DNA of 64,000 bases, taken from positions 22,619,558 through 22,683,557 of the forward strand of contig NC_088873.1 of NCBI RefSeq assembly GCF_032884065.1, given 5' to 3'. Position numbers and translations under genes: made by a program. This DNA comes from Artemia franciscana. Its lineage: Eukaryota > Arthropoda > Branchiopoda > Anostraca > Artemiidae. The notes beneath the pieces were generated by a model, which ran no database searches, was not told the DNA's origin, and worked only from the letters and a program-made list of their open reading frames with translations. Position 1 is the first letter of the stretch. Every line of letters starts with the position of its first letter. This document shows, piece after piece, positions 46,001-60,900 of this stretch.

Positions 46001-48927
46001 AAGACACTACTTGACGTCAAATCAAATCGGCTTCCTTGAAAAATACTAGAAAATATGAGCTGTCGCTTTTTGGTCTCTTTTCCAATGAACCTCTATCAAA
46101 TAGGCCAACCCGCTTTCTGAATTATATTTTTGATCAATCATGTTCACTTAGCCTAGTTCGTTATCTGCTTCAGAGATGTATATTGTATGACAAAAAGAAA
46201 TTTAGGTTTATTTGTTTTAAGTTTTCCAGTTCCATATATTTCAGCATTAACATGTGAGTACACTGATGTATCTTGAGGGACAAAAGATGTTAATACTCGA
46301 TAAACACTCTATTTAAATACTGTAATACCTTCCATCATGAGCAGAAGAGCTCAGCTAAAAGCTAACGGTTTCATTTAAGTGTTTTTTGTTTTTTTTTTTG
46401 TTTTTTTTTATAGATTTGTCTTGATAACGCGATCGTAAAGTACCTAATCGGACCAAAAATGAGACTTATTTTGACATTTATGGAGTGGGAAGACTGGGAA
46501 ACAAATATAATGTACCATTGACATCTCTAAGGTCCAGCACGCCTAGGGGGATGTTTGAAATACCACCTGTTGAAAACGCCCCCTTTCCCGTTCCCTTTAG
46601 TAAGTTGAAATTAAAAAAAAAAGTTCTTAAAAAAATAATTATTGTCTAGTTTAAAAAAAGATCTATGTTTATTGCTAAAGCATAGCAAAAAAAATACGTT
46701 GACTTTTCCATATTATCAGCAATTTTCGATTACCCTATCCGGAGCTTAAGCTTAATGTCGGAAACTGTACGTGGAAAAAATGACTGTAAATTATTTTTAA
46801 TCATAAAACCCAATCACGTGATTGGTTCAACAAGATTCTGGAAATTCATTACATCAAAGCGATGAAATAGAGTGAGCTTTGCAGCAAAAAAAAAATTCAA
46901 ATACTTCGATAAGGAAAATGTAAACGATTATAGAAAAACAATGAAGCAGCTGTAGGAAGGTAAGAGGGGCAGGAAAATGGGTCTTTTTCTACGCTTTAAA
47001 ATACGAGCACCTATCAAGGAGCTAAGTGATGGTTGAATATCAGAGCAACTACAAACGGAACAATGCTGGATCCCAATTACCGCATCAACCGTCTTGAAGA
47101 ATCTCATTGAATCAACTGACTTGGATCTCAAACAAAAGTAATAAAAGATTTTCCTGATGGATAAAAAGCGAAAATCCAGCCTTAAAGTAACCCAAATTAT
47201 CCTATATATTCAAAGGGATGCCTTCTGTCTTTATACTATGCATAATCCTGTATTATTACACGGGTGCCTACCTCCAACACTGACTAATTTTCACAGTAAG
47301 GTTTGATCATTGTTTCCCAGAAAAGATTAAAAAAAGGAAATAAATAGCGGTTGTAATTATGATTGACAATCCAACAGTTGGATTAAAGTAGTACTCGATT
47401 AAAAAAGATAAATCTCCATCTAAAATACAAATTATTGGCCGGTACTGTTCTGAAACATTTTAAAAATTAAAATAAACCCATGTTAATAGTGTTAATAGTC
47501 TTTCTTTTTTCAATTACTTTCAAAATGTCGGAATCAAGAATGCTGTTTTTTTAAAGGAACATTCTTGAGTTAGTTTTTTTGTTCTGAAAATGAGGCTGTA
47601 TAAATGTTGTTTATTTTGTGACATTTTTCTTGCGTTTAATTTTAATTTGCGTTCAAACTTTAGCATAAACAGCAAGGGGTTTAAAAGGGCGACAGCCGCT
47701 CTAATATTGAGGATTATGTATGATATAGGATTAAAGATGGGTAGCACACCCTGAATATACAGGATAATTATTCTCTTTATATCCATCATGAAGACTTTGT
47801 TTTTCTTTTGCTATTTTTTTTCTTACAGGCCAATGGTACCTGACAAAATCAGTTTATTTACCATCGACATCTATACAAGCTCTTTTGCTTTTTATAGTTT
47901 ATTTACCTGCAATAGGTCTATCTTATATGTTTGAAAAATAATAATGCTGAACTCTGATTATGTTTCTTGTTTCAGGAAGAAAGGAGGAAGAAAACAGAAG
48001 CAGAAATTAAGATTACACCAGATTTGAGAACCGTTGTTACAGACAGTAGTGAAAGAGATGAGCAAAGGGCAACTAGAAGTATTGAGAAAAACAAAAGAAA
48101 AAGAAACAACTCAGAAAATCAAGAGTTCCAATGGAAGATCAAGCCTTTTAACGGTACTTGCGCTGTAACTACAGTAAAAATCGAAGCTACTCAACTTGTA
48201 TCTAGTAATCAAGGACCTGAAAGCCATGCTGCTGATTTAGTTAAAGAAGTATCAAAAAAGAAAAGGTGTGAAGATGAAAACAAGAAAGATGTGTTACAAA
48301 ATGAGAAAATTGTCTGTGAAAACGAGAAATTTCAAGAGGAAAATTCTGACATTTTGAAGTCTCTTGAGAAGTTCTCTTCTGTGTGGGCTGATGCTAACCC
48401 TGATAATGAAGTCAAAGTAAAAAAACCAAAGAAAAAAGAAAAGAAGGTAGATGAGCAGAAGAAACATGTGGATAAATACTCTAAAAAGAAGAGTGATAAT
48501 GAGAAGCGTTTAAAGTCACTTGAGGAAAGGAGTAGAGCTTTCTTAAGTCAAAAGAATTTGGTGAAGGCGGCTTTATCATTAGTTGTGAGTTTTTTTTTTA
48601 TTATTATGACAAATTAGTTATTTATGATGGCTTATGGGGAAATTGCATCCAAGCAAAAAAAGAGGTCACAGCACCTTTTTCAAGTTCAAGTTCAAGTTCT
48701 GTTTATTACTACATAATTTCAATATAAAAAACCAATTTGGCAGAGAGAGGGCTCGAGGCCAAATGGCAAACAATTAAATAAACTGTATGCTATAACTACA
48801 TCAACATAAAATAATATCATAAATTAATCATAATCCATCCAGGTTCCAGATTCAAACCACCAGACTGAGTTGGGATTTACCGCTATAAACCACACATTTA
48901 TTATTTATTTACTTAATTTATTTTTTT

Positions 48928-48960
<33 letters not shown>

Positions 48961-51900
48961 CTTTTTACTTTAAACATTTTCTATGAGCATTGATTTTGTT
49001 TTGTTTTTCAGCGTATTAGTAGAAAGTTCAAGTTTGATTACATTATGATAACTTTGCCATACCCTCAATATTGTGTTTCTCAATGAAAATCTTGATCTTT
49101 CTGAAATTATCAAGGGTTGCCGGGCTTTACAAGGATTACGCGTGTTATGGTCGTGATCGGCCTTAGTTCCAGAAAATAGATCGGGTTCATAAAAATATTC
49201 AGGTAGGGAATTTGAATGATGTTTTTTCTTAAATAAAATAGAATGAAAAACAATAAAAGATTCAAGGGGCAAAATGTTCAAAAAAAGAGGAAGACTTTTA
49301 GTTGACGACTTATTAGGGCAAGAATCAGGAGATGGTACAAAAAGCTTAAGAATTCGGAGAGCTTTATTCTGCTGCCTTATCAATGGTAATATATTCGATC
49401 GAAAAGTATTCAAATATACAAGAGGACAGTAATTTAAGTAAGAATGAATTAGCGAAAAATAAATACACCGCAGGGCATCATAAGGGAGAAAGGGTTTAAG
49501 AAGCCTGATCATACCGACGTTCCTTGCAACCTTTACCCTCAGGCAATTTATGTGCTCCTTCCAACTTAAATTCGAATCAACTATCACTCCTAGATACCGA
49601 AGATGGTGGACTCTGCTGATCGTAGTATCACATTTTTCAATTGTTAGGGAATTAAAAGTTGGCAATGCTTTTGAAATCCGAGAGAAAATCAGGAATTTGG
49701 TTTTAGATGTATTAATACATAAATTATTCGCTGCGAACCATTCAAGCAGATATGTAAAAACTTCTTTCATTTTTAAACGTAGTACAAGTTCAGTAGGACC
49801 ACTAATATTGAGGGCTGTGTCATCCGCGAATAGAACCGTGAGGCCGAGATCTTTCATAGAATTATCAATATCGTTAATATAAATTAAAAATAAAAGGGGG
49901 CCAAGGATTGACCCTTGGGGAGCTCCGACTTGTCCATCCAAAGAGATCAGTTCAGATCTCGTAGTATCAGCATCAACATACTGGCTTCTCTCAGACAGAA
50001 ATGACATGATCAGGTTATTAGCAGGTCCTCGAATACCGCAATTCTCAAGCTTTCTCCGTAAAATCTTATGACAGATTGTATCGAATGCCTTTTTTATGTC
50101 AATAAATATAGATGCTGGAATTTCACCTCGATCAAGAGCATCATGAATATATTGCGTGACCGCTAGGATAGCTTGTTCCGTTGAATGGCTTTTCCGAAAA
50201 CCGAACTGTGACTTACTAAAGTATTTGTGTTTTTCTAGGAAATTATTTACTCTCTTGTAAATGCACCGTTCAATAACTTTCTCAAACGCGGAAAGGATTG
50301 AAATAGGTCTATAATTAGATGGGTCTTTAGGGTCTCCTCCTTTGTGCAGAACAATAACACGTGCAGATTTCAAACATGATGGGAACTTCCCGCTCCTGAA
50401 ACAAATATTCACAATATGCACAAGGAGGTCAGCTACATTAGCAATAATTAGTTTTAACAGTCGGGTAGATGAACCGTCTATCCCTTCAGCTCCACCAGGT
50501 TTTAGAAGATTAACTATGTTTATCAGCTCTTCTTTTGAAGTCGGTGTTAAAAATAGCGAAGACAAAGAAGATGGAGGTAGGTAATCTTCAAACTTATTTC
50601 TTTGTTCAGAATTATTAGCAGCTACAGACTCCTTTACCGTACGTATACCAACATTGGCAAAATGCTTATTAAACACGTTTGCTATACCAGGTCTATCAGA
50701 CACCAGTTCAGGACCATGATTTATAGATTCAGGAAATTTGGACATTTTTTTCTTTCCAATAATTCCATGGATAATCTCCCAAGATTTTTTGGGGGAACCC
50801 GAAGCTTCTGCAAAAAGTTTCGTATAATGTGACGCTTTTGCTGCACGGATCACTTTAGTTAAATTGTTTTTATATAATCTGAATTTTTCCTTGTTATCTT
50901 CACTTGGGTTCTCTATTCGGATTTTATAAAGTTGATTTTTTATTTTAATTGATCGGACAATCCCTTTAGAGATCCAAGGTTTTCTTGGCTCTTGGCGTCT
51001 TGATTTACTTGTTTTCGCAGGACACGCACGATCAAAAGCCTTTTCAAATTCTTGTATAAAATAATTAGTTGCTTGATCAACATCCTGATTATCCAAACAC
51101 GGACTACGGTTAATATTATTTAATTGGTTTCTAAGAGATTCAATCGATTCTGCATCAAGCTTTCGAGTTTTCCGTTCAGGATGTTCTACTTTTGGCTTAT
51201 CAAGTGTAACTTCTGAAAGGATTAAAAAATGATCAGAATCATCATAAATAATCACATCACATGTTTTCAGATCCAGGTTGGTGAATAAGTTATCAATTAA
51301 AGACGCGGTAGTGTCTGTGACGCGAGTAGGGATACGGCATGCAGGAAGCATTCCAGTACTAAGGAATGAAGAAATAAATTCATTTGCTAAGCTAGAATTA
51401 TTTTGAGCTTGTTTGAGTTTAGACGGAGCAAGGAGGTCGATGTTAAAATCCCCCATAAATAGTAGTTTTTTATACCGACTTAGCATGGAAGATAAAAGTT
51501 TATCGAGAGATTCCAAAAATTTGGCTGGTGACCCACAAGGCGGTCTATATAACACACAGCAAAGCAGAGTTTCACTCTTAGTTTCAATTTCCACAAGGAT
51601 AAATTCAAAAAGCATTTCTTCATAAAGGTTATCAAAATCCGTAATAATTTTAGTTGCCAGTTCATGTTTAACAAACATACTAATACCACCGTGTTTCCGT
51701 GTTTCTCTGTTCTTAAATAAATGTTTATACCCATCTATACGAGCGAGGGGGGCAGACGACTCAGAAAGGAATGTCTCACAAGCCCCAAAAATATCAACTC
51801 CGTGATTAGCAAGGAACAACGACAATTGGTCAAGGCTTTTTAACAATCCCCTACAGTTAAGGGAAGCGATTCTTAAACTTCCAGGCGTAGGTCGGTATTT

Positions 51901-54900
51901 AGGGACTTTTTCCGGTAACAAATAATTATTTTCAGGGAGGTTATCAATAAAAAAATCACGATCATCTTTACTATAGATTCCCAGCTTTGAAAAATGCTTT
52001 GCAAGATCCAGGGGACTTTTTTGGAGACGGAGTAGTTTTTTAGCGGTATTTCCCAACTCATTTAAATTACTAAATATAATGACTTACCAAAGAATCCGGG
52101 GGTTTGAATCTGGATGGATGGTTACTTACACGAGACTGTGTACCAAACAGAAAGACATGTGATGACACTGAAAAATAAGAACCAGGACAGAAACGGAACT
52201 TGATTATTTCTACTACTACTACTAGGTCTAGAAAAAAGCACAAAGAACGTTCAACAGAAACACCCATCACAGTGTTTAACTCAGTGCGTTTACTTCAATT
52301 CAACAGCTTTTGTTATCCTTTAAGATACAGCAACATCATCGTATGCAATCCATTGATCATTGCTAGCATTTCTCACTTCCAACTTTAAAGACGAACCATT
52401 TTGCTTAAGTCGAACGAATGCAAAAGACTTCGACTCGCGTATTTCTTTTGCTTTTGCCAGTAACAGGTTTCTTCGCGCGTTGAGTTCAGGAGGCAGGTCA
52501 GTGCATATCCGCATGCCCGATCCTTTTAGTTTCCCAACAGATTTTAGTACAGTTTGAACCTCCCATTCATTCAGGCATGAGAACATAACAGGCGGTGCTG
52601 CCTTTTTGGTGGAATTCGATGCACGAACAGACACATTGTCGAGCCTTTGTTTAATTCGGAATAGCCTTGTTATCTTGGGGCTGTCTTCGAGACCAAGGTT
52701 GTTTTTCATGACTTCTTCGAAATTAGCTTGTAGAGTTTCGCCATGTTTTTCTTTCGTTAGTCCGTGTAATATCAGGTTCAGCCTCCGATCTCGTACTTCT
52801 AGCTCCAAAAGTCTCTGGTTGGTCGAGTCAGTCGCTTTTATTTGAACATCTAGTGTAGATTGAAGCGCAGCGATTATTGTGTCCTTTTCTTCAATCTCAG
52901 ACTTCAGTTTTACGATTTCCGATTTTAGCTGATTAAATTGCGACGCAATTTCCGCAGATAACTGATCTTTTGTTGCTGTCTGACTCACTGAGATTGCAGA
53001 TAGCCTGGAATCAAGTTTAGCGACGGCCTCCTTCAAAATCTTTTCCACGAATGCCTCTGTTACCACCATTCTTGCTATAATAGCTGTTGAATTTGCTTAG
53101 AATGACATGAAACGAGACTTACTCGCAAGGGGGGCTTCTATCGGAATTCTAAATATCGGAATTCTTCGCCACTGAATAATTAGTTATTCTAATGAATAAT
53201 TAGTCTCGCCACCTCTATCAGAGCGTGATTGCCTATAAATATCGGAATTCCTAATTATATTCTTACTGCTTGATGGCTAAATGAAGTGTCTAATTTCTTG
53301 CTAAAAAACTAGTCAGACAGGTTTCGTAAGAGATCTTCGTTTGTTCAGAGATTGCAAAATTAGTTCATAAAAACTTGCCAAACAGCTTTGTTAAAATCCA
53401 GAAAAATGTTATTATTGAGTTGTTCACGGTACGAAATCTATTTGAAGACTGAGACCTCTTGTACAAAGTTATTCCTTTCCATACTTTGGGTAGAAATTTA
53501 GTTGCCCCTTGATCTCAACCTACTCTTGATCCTCTCTTAACTTTTAACCTTATTGTTAATAAGAAGGATTATTTTTTTTTGTCCAAAAAAGGGGGAAGGC
53601 AATGGTTTATAAAAAAAAACAAATAAACAGTGGACATCTTTTTCACGCTTTTGTGGTAACTTTAAGGTTCTACAATTGTCGATTTTGTTTTATTTTGTTA
53701 GGGTATGGCAAAATGTTTATTGGGTCTAAAGGATTTTAAAAAATATGTATTTTAATGATTTAAAAAATTGCTGAGGAAGGAAAGTGCACGTACAAGGCGC
53801 AGGGAAATGCTTGAATAATTTACAGGAACTGAGTTTGGAAAAAGTTTTTCTAAATTAAAAAATTGGGTGTATTAACAGATGAATGCCTATGAGACCCCTC
53901 ATGCCCTTTTGAGCTACCTTCCCCCCAAAGACTTCCGATCAAAATTTTGAGGTAAGCATCCTGTTTAAAATAGTCTAAGGACCAAATAATTATGTCTCTG
54001 GTGATGACATGACCCCACGTAGTCCCTGGGACAAGGGTTGTGAGTTATGCAAGTTTTGACTGTTACTACTGCTTGCAACTGCAACCATTTTCGTCTATGA
54101 CTGCGATTACTTACTTCTGTGTCTATAACTACTTGCGACTACTGCTACTACTACTCCAGTTGCGACTGTGAGTGTTACTGTTTTTGCTACTTCTCTTCCT
54201 GATACTACTACTTCTATTGAAGTAAATAAAAAGAGTTTAAATGCATCTAGATTGTCAAAAGGGCTAAACTGCAATGTCTAAGGAATGACAAAAGTTATTA
54301 AGCTGAACATTCCAGAGAATGTTGAGGGGTATATTGAACTAAACCAAAAGAGACTTTGTGTATCTAGGTGCTCAGAAAAGCGTATTTGTGATATATCTGG
54401 AACTGCCAAGATTATTAACTTGAAGCTTTCAGAGTATGTTGAAGGTGGTGTTGAACTTAATCAAAAGACACTATATTCATCCCAGTCATCAAAAGAGAGT
54501 GTCTGCAATGTCTCAGGATTAGCTAAGAGTGTTAAGCTGAAACTCTAAAGAAATTTCAATTGAGATGTTAAGCTTTATCAAAAGACATCATGTGCAGCCA
54601 GGTTGTCAGAAGTGTGTGTCTGTGATATGTCATGAACAGCTAAGGGCATTACATTTAAACTTCCAGGGAATTTTGGGGGGAGTATTGAACTAAATCTAAA
54701 GATACTATGTGTATTTAGATTGTGAAACCGGCATATCCGTAATATCTCAGGAGCAGCAGAGGGGATTGGGTTGAAATTTTAGAGAATGACTTGAAGGATT
54801 TTGAACTTAAAAAAAAAACAAAAAAAAAACACACAATATGCATTCCAGCTATTAAAAAGAGATACATGCAATATTTCAGGAACAACTAAGAGTATTAAGT

Positions 54901-57900
54901 TGAGACGTACAGGAAATTTCGATTGTGATATTGAAATAGAACATAAGACGTCATATGCAACCGTTTTGTCAAATGTGGGTATCTGCACCATCTCAGGAAT
55001 GGCTAAGGGTATTAAGTTAAAACTTCCAGGGAATGTTGAAGGGGATGTTGAACTACGTACATTGAAAGATGCTATGAATATGCAGGTTATCAAAATGGTG
55101 TGTGCAATACCTTGGGGATGGCTAAGAGTATTAATGTGAAAATACCAAGGAAAGTTGAAACTTTCAGGGAAACTTGAACTGAAGGAGAAGACACAATGTA
55201 CATCTTAAGTTTTCAAAATGGTTGTCAAAAGGGCCTACATGGAAGATATCAAGATTTGCTAGGGTATTAATTTTGAACTTCCGGGGTATGTTGAGAGGGA
55301 TGTGGATCCCATGTCAAAAGACATCATATGTATCCAGAATGTCTGAATGACATCTTTCCTATACTACACCAAGCACGTCCTCATGCTAAAATCATAGATA
55401 AAATAATGTAAGGAGTAGACCTCAACACTGCGCCGATTTTTTCTTTGGTGGCCCAAATGGAATACCGTTTTCCAGTTTAAAGTTTTTTCTGTTTTTTTTT
55501 TTTTTTTTGTTTTTTTTTGTTTTTTTTTTACCGTTTAGCGGAAGTTTCAAGCTTTTTACGGGATGTTTCAAGGAAGTTTTCAAGCTGAAAATTTCAAGGA
55601 GTTTCAAGCCTGTTCAAAATACGACGAGTGACGTATCGTTCAAATCTGAATAAACTGACGAGTCCATTAAAGTCCTTTTGGAACTCCAATTGATGCGCCT
55701 CCCACTTAACCCTTGTCCTAGACCGCTGAATAATCTATTGATCTGTCTCAAAACAATGCAGAACGGGGCGATGAAAGCATGTTTTAATGGAACATGGACA
55801 ATTCTCCCCAAAGGTAAAATTGAGCAACCAAATGGAAATTAAGACGAATAAAAAGAACGAAGAAACGTGTATAATTTTACATAATATATTATGCCGAAAC
55901 ATCCCAACTCTCTTTGAGCCTTCCAATAAATACAGAATTAGTTCTAGGGAGGAAGAGACTAATTGCTAATCCCACCTAATTTCAGGGAATAAATCTGGTT
56001 TATGCCTTTGTCTTTAAAGTAAAGAGTAACAGTAAATACTAAATGAGCAGAATTCATTCGTTATAGAAGGTTAATACCCTCCTTAACACCCCACCCATCG
56101 TGGACGTAAAAGCTTTGGAGAGGCTCATTCGCTCGGAAAATGAGACTAGCATCCTAGATGAAACCATGAGCTAAATGAATGAAGTTTTAGAGGTTTTGCG
56201 AGGTTTTATTGGAAAAGGTTTGAAAATTGATGTTAAGAAGACTAAATCGCTAAGGCTAGGAATAAGTGAAGCTGAAAAGGTGACTTTGGGTAACAAAAAG
56301 ATCGATCAAGTGGACAGCTTCACATACCTTGACAGTGCTATTAATAAAGACAGTGGGGGTAGTAAAGATGTTAAAAGTTGAATAGCCAAGGTACAGGGTG
56401 TTTTTTCACAATTGAAAAGAGTTTGAAAGATTAGAAAGATAGGTCTGCGAACCAAGATTAAAATATTTTAATCTATAGTAATGACAGTAGTCATGTGGTT
56501 CTGAACCATGGGCGCTTCGATAAAAGGAGGAAGATTTGCTAGATGTTTCCCAGAGAAATTGCCTACGGATTGTTTTGGGTACCTGACTTACTGACCACAC
56601 TTTAAACAGCAGGCTTTTCAAAAAGTTTGGTTCAATCCCGCTTTCTATGGCTATAATGAGAGAAAGGATGGGATGGCTAGGGCACGTTCTGCAGATGAAG
56701 GACAACAGATTGCCAAAGATTTTCCTTTCCGACCAACCGTCTAGGGCTAAACGAACAGCAGGTCGTCCTGGATTGGGGTGTTAGGATGTCGCAAAAAATG
56801 ATCTAAGGTAAATGGAACTTTCTGGGAGGGTTTAAAGAAGGAGGCTTTGAATAGATTTGGATGGAAGTGGAGTGTGCATAGCTGTGTTGGCCTCAGACGG
56901 TTTGGTGCTGCGGTGAGTTGTCCGTCCTTTTAGTAGTAGCAGCTTTGAGAACTCTTCACCGAGAGACACGAAAGAATAATTTAAATAAAGCAAAAATAAA
57001 CAGTATAATATATTCTACATCGTATATTCAGCTTATATTTTGGAATAATGTGAGAATCTTCCCGGGGGAGGGATAAGCCTAGCATAGAATGAAAAAAACT
57101 AACATAAACAAACATATAAAACAGAAACAGGGATCTCACTGCGGTATGCACTCCGTTACTCTCTGATACGTGTTGAGCGCTTTTGCGCTGAGCTACCATG
57201 GCTTAGGAATTTTTCACTACCGAAAAAAAAGATATTAGAAATTTTTATAAAATAGACCTTTCATTGCACCATGCCTAATTGTCCAATATAATTCATACTC
57301 ACACTGTAGAGTTCCTTCAACAAGAACTTTATAGAGGGTCTAACCAACCTCTTATCCTCCTCCCACATTCCAGAAATGGCACCAAAAGTGTCATTTTAGG
57401 TATCATATGACAATTTTATCTGGTGCTATCAGCCACAATATGTAGCCTACACATCGACTAAATGTAAACATTAACTTCCGAATTAACCTTTTTTCATATC
57501 TCCATAACCATCCAGTAAGCCGCGAGTGACGATAAAAAAAAGAAAAGAATGAAAAAACAACGGACACAGGAAGGGTGATTCCGAGCTGGAATAAGGTATT
57601 TGTTACTTCTCGTGATTGGGGGGTGGTGAATCGAAAGTTAATGCTTTTCAGCCAGACCGATTTATATTTTCTTTTTTTCCTCAAGGAAGAAACTTTCGTT
57701 TTGCTCTTTGTTATCTTCCTCATTGCTGACTGAGCTGACCTGATGCCGTCAGATTAATCGGCGATGTACTGCCGTGCCAACGGTACCAACGGTGCGCTAG
57801 CGTGCTGATGAAGTTTTCCTCACTGCTAAATGCCAATCACGCATTTCATTCGCTTTTTGCCGCCGAAAAATTGGCGTTCTGTCGGTGTCTAGTAACTAGT

Positions 57901-60900
57901 GAGAAATAAAGCAAGCTGAGTTGTGCCTCAGATGTATATTTATTTTCTTATTTAATTTTTATCCGTATATATTCCTTTGAACATTCTCTGAGGAGACTTT
58001 GTTCGAGTCTATTATCTAGAAATCGCTGTTGAATCAAAAGTTTAGTTCAAGAACAGTCCTAAACCCTGATTTAAAGCTGAACGAAATTTATGCAGTAATT
58101 ATATTAAATTGAAATATAGACGTTTAACGCTCAGATCCTCTTATGCAACTGAAGAATTGAGATTAGAATCCATTTTTTCAATTCTTAAGCACAAAATCTG
58201 AAAACCGGAAATATTCATAGTGTTAACCAATAATAATTCTTCGGCAATAAAAAACATAATTAAGAAATTGTTATTGAAAGAAGAATAAAGGCTATATTTA
58301 GACTTAAGAAGATCAGAAATAAAGTCATGTAAAAATCAAACTTAAAAAGATCAGAAATTATTATTAAAGAATAAGTGAAACCGAAAGGAACATAATTAAA
58401 ATAAACAATCGGTATCAAACATAAAGATTACAAATACTGTCATAGAAGAATTATTAAATCCTAAAACGAGTAGAAATTTAGACATACGCTGTACTAAAGT
58501 CAAATTTTAAGCAAACAGAAATTTCTACAAACAGGAGTTTGATCATTGCCTCTCCCCCTTCTAACCGTTTAACCTGTAAAATTCATTGTATATTTTATGC
58601 TGTACTGAAAACCAAATATATTTTAAGCCTTTTTCATAATTACAACTATGAAAATTACTGTTAGATAAAATCTTGAATTGCTGAAATTTCTAGGAATTAT
58701 TACCATTATATATTTAATACTATTTTGATTAGCTCTTTCCACTCATCGTCATCGTTAAATTTTTTGTATTCCGTGTATATTTCGAAAAATTAAACCTAAC
58801 TCTACAAAATACATATAGTTTTCTTTAAAGCGCAAATCTTGCAATACACTTTAGAAGGTTTATGATTAGGGAGGAAGAGGGTAGCCAAACTCCTATTTGT
58901 GGTATTTTTTGTTTGTTTTAGGTTTGACTTGATTATTCATTTTAATTTACTCTATTTAATTATTTAATTTATCTATATTAATATCTGTTTTAAGCTATTG
59001 ATTCATCTATATCAGTTTCTGTTATATTTATTTATGATGCTATTTTTATTTTAGTTTCTGTTTGTTTTGGGTTTCATTTATTCTTTGACAGTAATTTCTG
59101 ATCATTCTGAGTTTTAATTATTATAGGACTTTTTTGTGTTTGTCTTAAGTTTTAATGTGGTTCTTCTCTTTCAAAAAGCTATTTTTCTGAAAGTCGTTTT
59201 TTTTTCTAATTTTATTACCAAATATAAATAACATTTCATATTTTACTCTAATAGGGATAATTTTGTTTCCTTGTCGCCTTTTGGCTCTTTTCCCTTTCAC
59301 ATGCTATCTATCTTTCTCGTCCACTCTATCCTTTTTCTGCTATCTTTATTTTATGGTAAAACTTTTACTATAGTTAATCTTTTATTTATTTTCTTCTTGA
59401 TTATTTATTCTCCATTATGCCAACTTTCCTACTTCCCTTCTGTCCTATTCTCTGTGTCTATTTTGCTACCCTATCTCTTTCCTTTATTCTCTTACACCAG
59501 TCTTACTGTTTGCTACTGCCTTAGCTAAATATTTACCTTATTTTCAGGATGCTGCAAAACCCACAAAAATTATTTTTGATGATGAAGGAGAAGAAGAAGG
59601 CGATGGTGAAGAAACAGTAGGCACTGACACTTCAAATCTCAATATAGATAAAGCCCGACTATTTGATGAAGAAGATGATGCTAGTGATTTTGAGGCCGAT
59701 TTCACTGAGAAGCCGCAATTTGAAGGAAAGAAAGGGAAAGAGGTATCTTGGGAATCATTTTCATGTCTAATTTTAAAATACAGTTAATACATTAATAGTA
59801 GCATTAAGCCAGCATTAAGAATGCAAGTGTTTTTTTTTTTGGCTCTGTGTGTCCATTTACTTTCGTTTTACAGTTAGTCTAACTGTAAAATTAAGCTCTT
59901 TTTAGGCTAAACCTGTTTTTGCACACTTTCAAATGTCATTTATTTAGAGTGTTAATTTATTTCATGAATAAGTCCCTGAAGAGATCCTTAAATAGTTACT
60001 TGAAAGATTTTTGTAAAGTATGCCCAAATCTTTCTAGTGAAAGCCTTCGTATACATGGCCGATTCTTTTCAAAAACTTATTTTTTCTTTTAACCCTTTAT
60101 TTGCTTTTTCTATTTGAACAGCGTCATGCATTACCGGCCTTAATTTTGGTTTGATGGATCTGGAAAACTTTTGCTATATTGTCATCAGTACTGTATTAAA
60201 TCTTAAAATAATCAAGATTAAGAAAGTGTTTACATTGCTCATTAAAAATAAAATAAAAAACACTTGCAATAACTAAATAGCGCACCAAAATAGCTCTGCC
60301 ATAGAATTATCTTGTCTTCCTGAAGGTGATAGATCAACGCCATTGGTGGTAGACATGTAGTGTTATTTCGAAGGAGATTTGGCGATCTGAGATTATAGCG
60401 ATGACTTCAACTTGTGCATCTTTTATCAGTACACGCATGGGACTCATAGTCAAAATATAGTGGGTTGGGTTTTTTACAGCGGTGGCTAAAATCTTGATTA
60501 GGTCTTGGAGTGGAATTCGTGGAAAGTGGAATTTTTTTTACATCGGGTAATAATCTCTATGCATTCTACTGGTCAGAAATGCTTAATAATGAGTGAAACT
60601 TTAATGGGGTTGAAAAAAAAACAAATAAAATTATGCGGCCATCGTACGCTATAAGCTAAAAGTTGGTGTAATTGAACAAATCATGCTAGAAGTTTCATGT
60701 AGTATCTCAGAAGGTATTTTAAACGTGACAAATACGGTTTCATCATGATGAATATCGTCCAATAAATTACCATTTCTTCAAGGGATGTTTTACTGTTTGC
60801 AATTTTATTTTCCTTTTGTTTGTGTTATTAAAAGGAATTGTTTCCTTCCTCAACAGATTATTTATGTAAAACAAATTGTGTTTTCGTTTTATCGTTTCAT

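Larger units (their letters stand above)
48681..53069 (-). mobile_element. LINE-C, two intact ORFs, antisense in NOL8 intron 3
   Basis: Minus strand order: ORF1 (53069-52320), a 263-bp spacer, ORF2 (52056-48970), a 3' UTR holding a long A run (48927-48960 on the plus strand as T) and a hexamer tail AACTTGAACTTGAACTTG (48699-48681). The 5' UTR must lie above 53069 but I could not set its end; a repeated TATCGGAATTC occurs at 53136-53250. Both frames are undamaged, unlike every other LINE here. It is antisense to NOL8. Confidence 0.88.

Noticed and set aside
53070-53260. Three TATCGGAATTC-like copies as a regulatory array
   Set aside because: Too few and irregularly spaced; probably part of the LINE-C 5' flank.
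57120-57203. Functional tRNA gene on the minus strand
   Set aside because: D-arm-like sequence only; no B box, no acceptor stem pairing.
59271-59528. 85-codon hydrophobic frame as a membrane protein
   Set aside because: Produced by a T/C-rich intron tract before NOL8 exon 4; no start context or homology.
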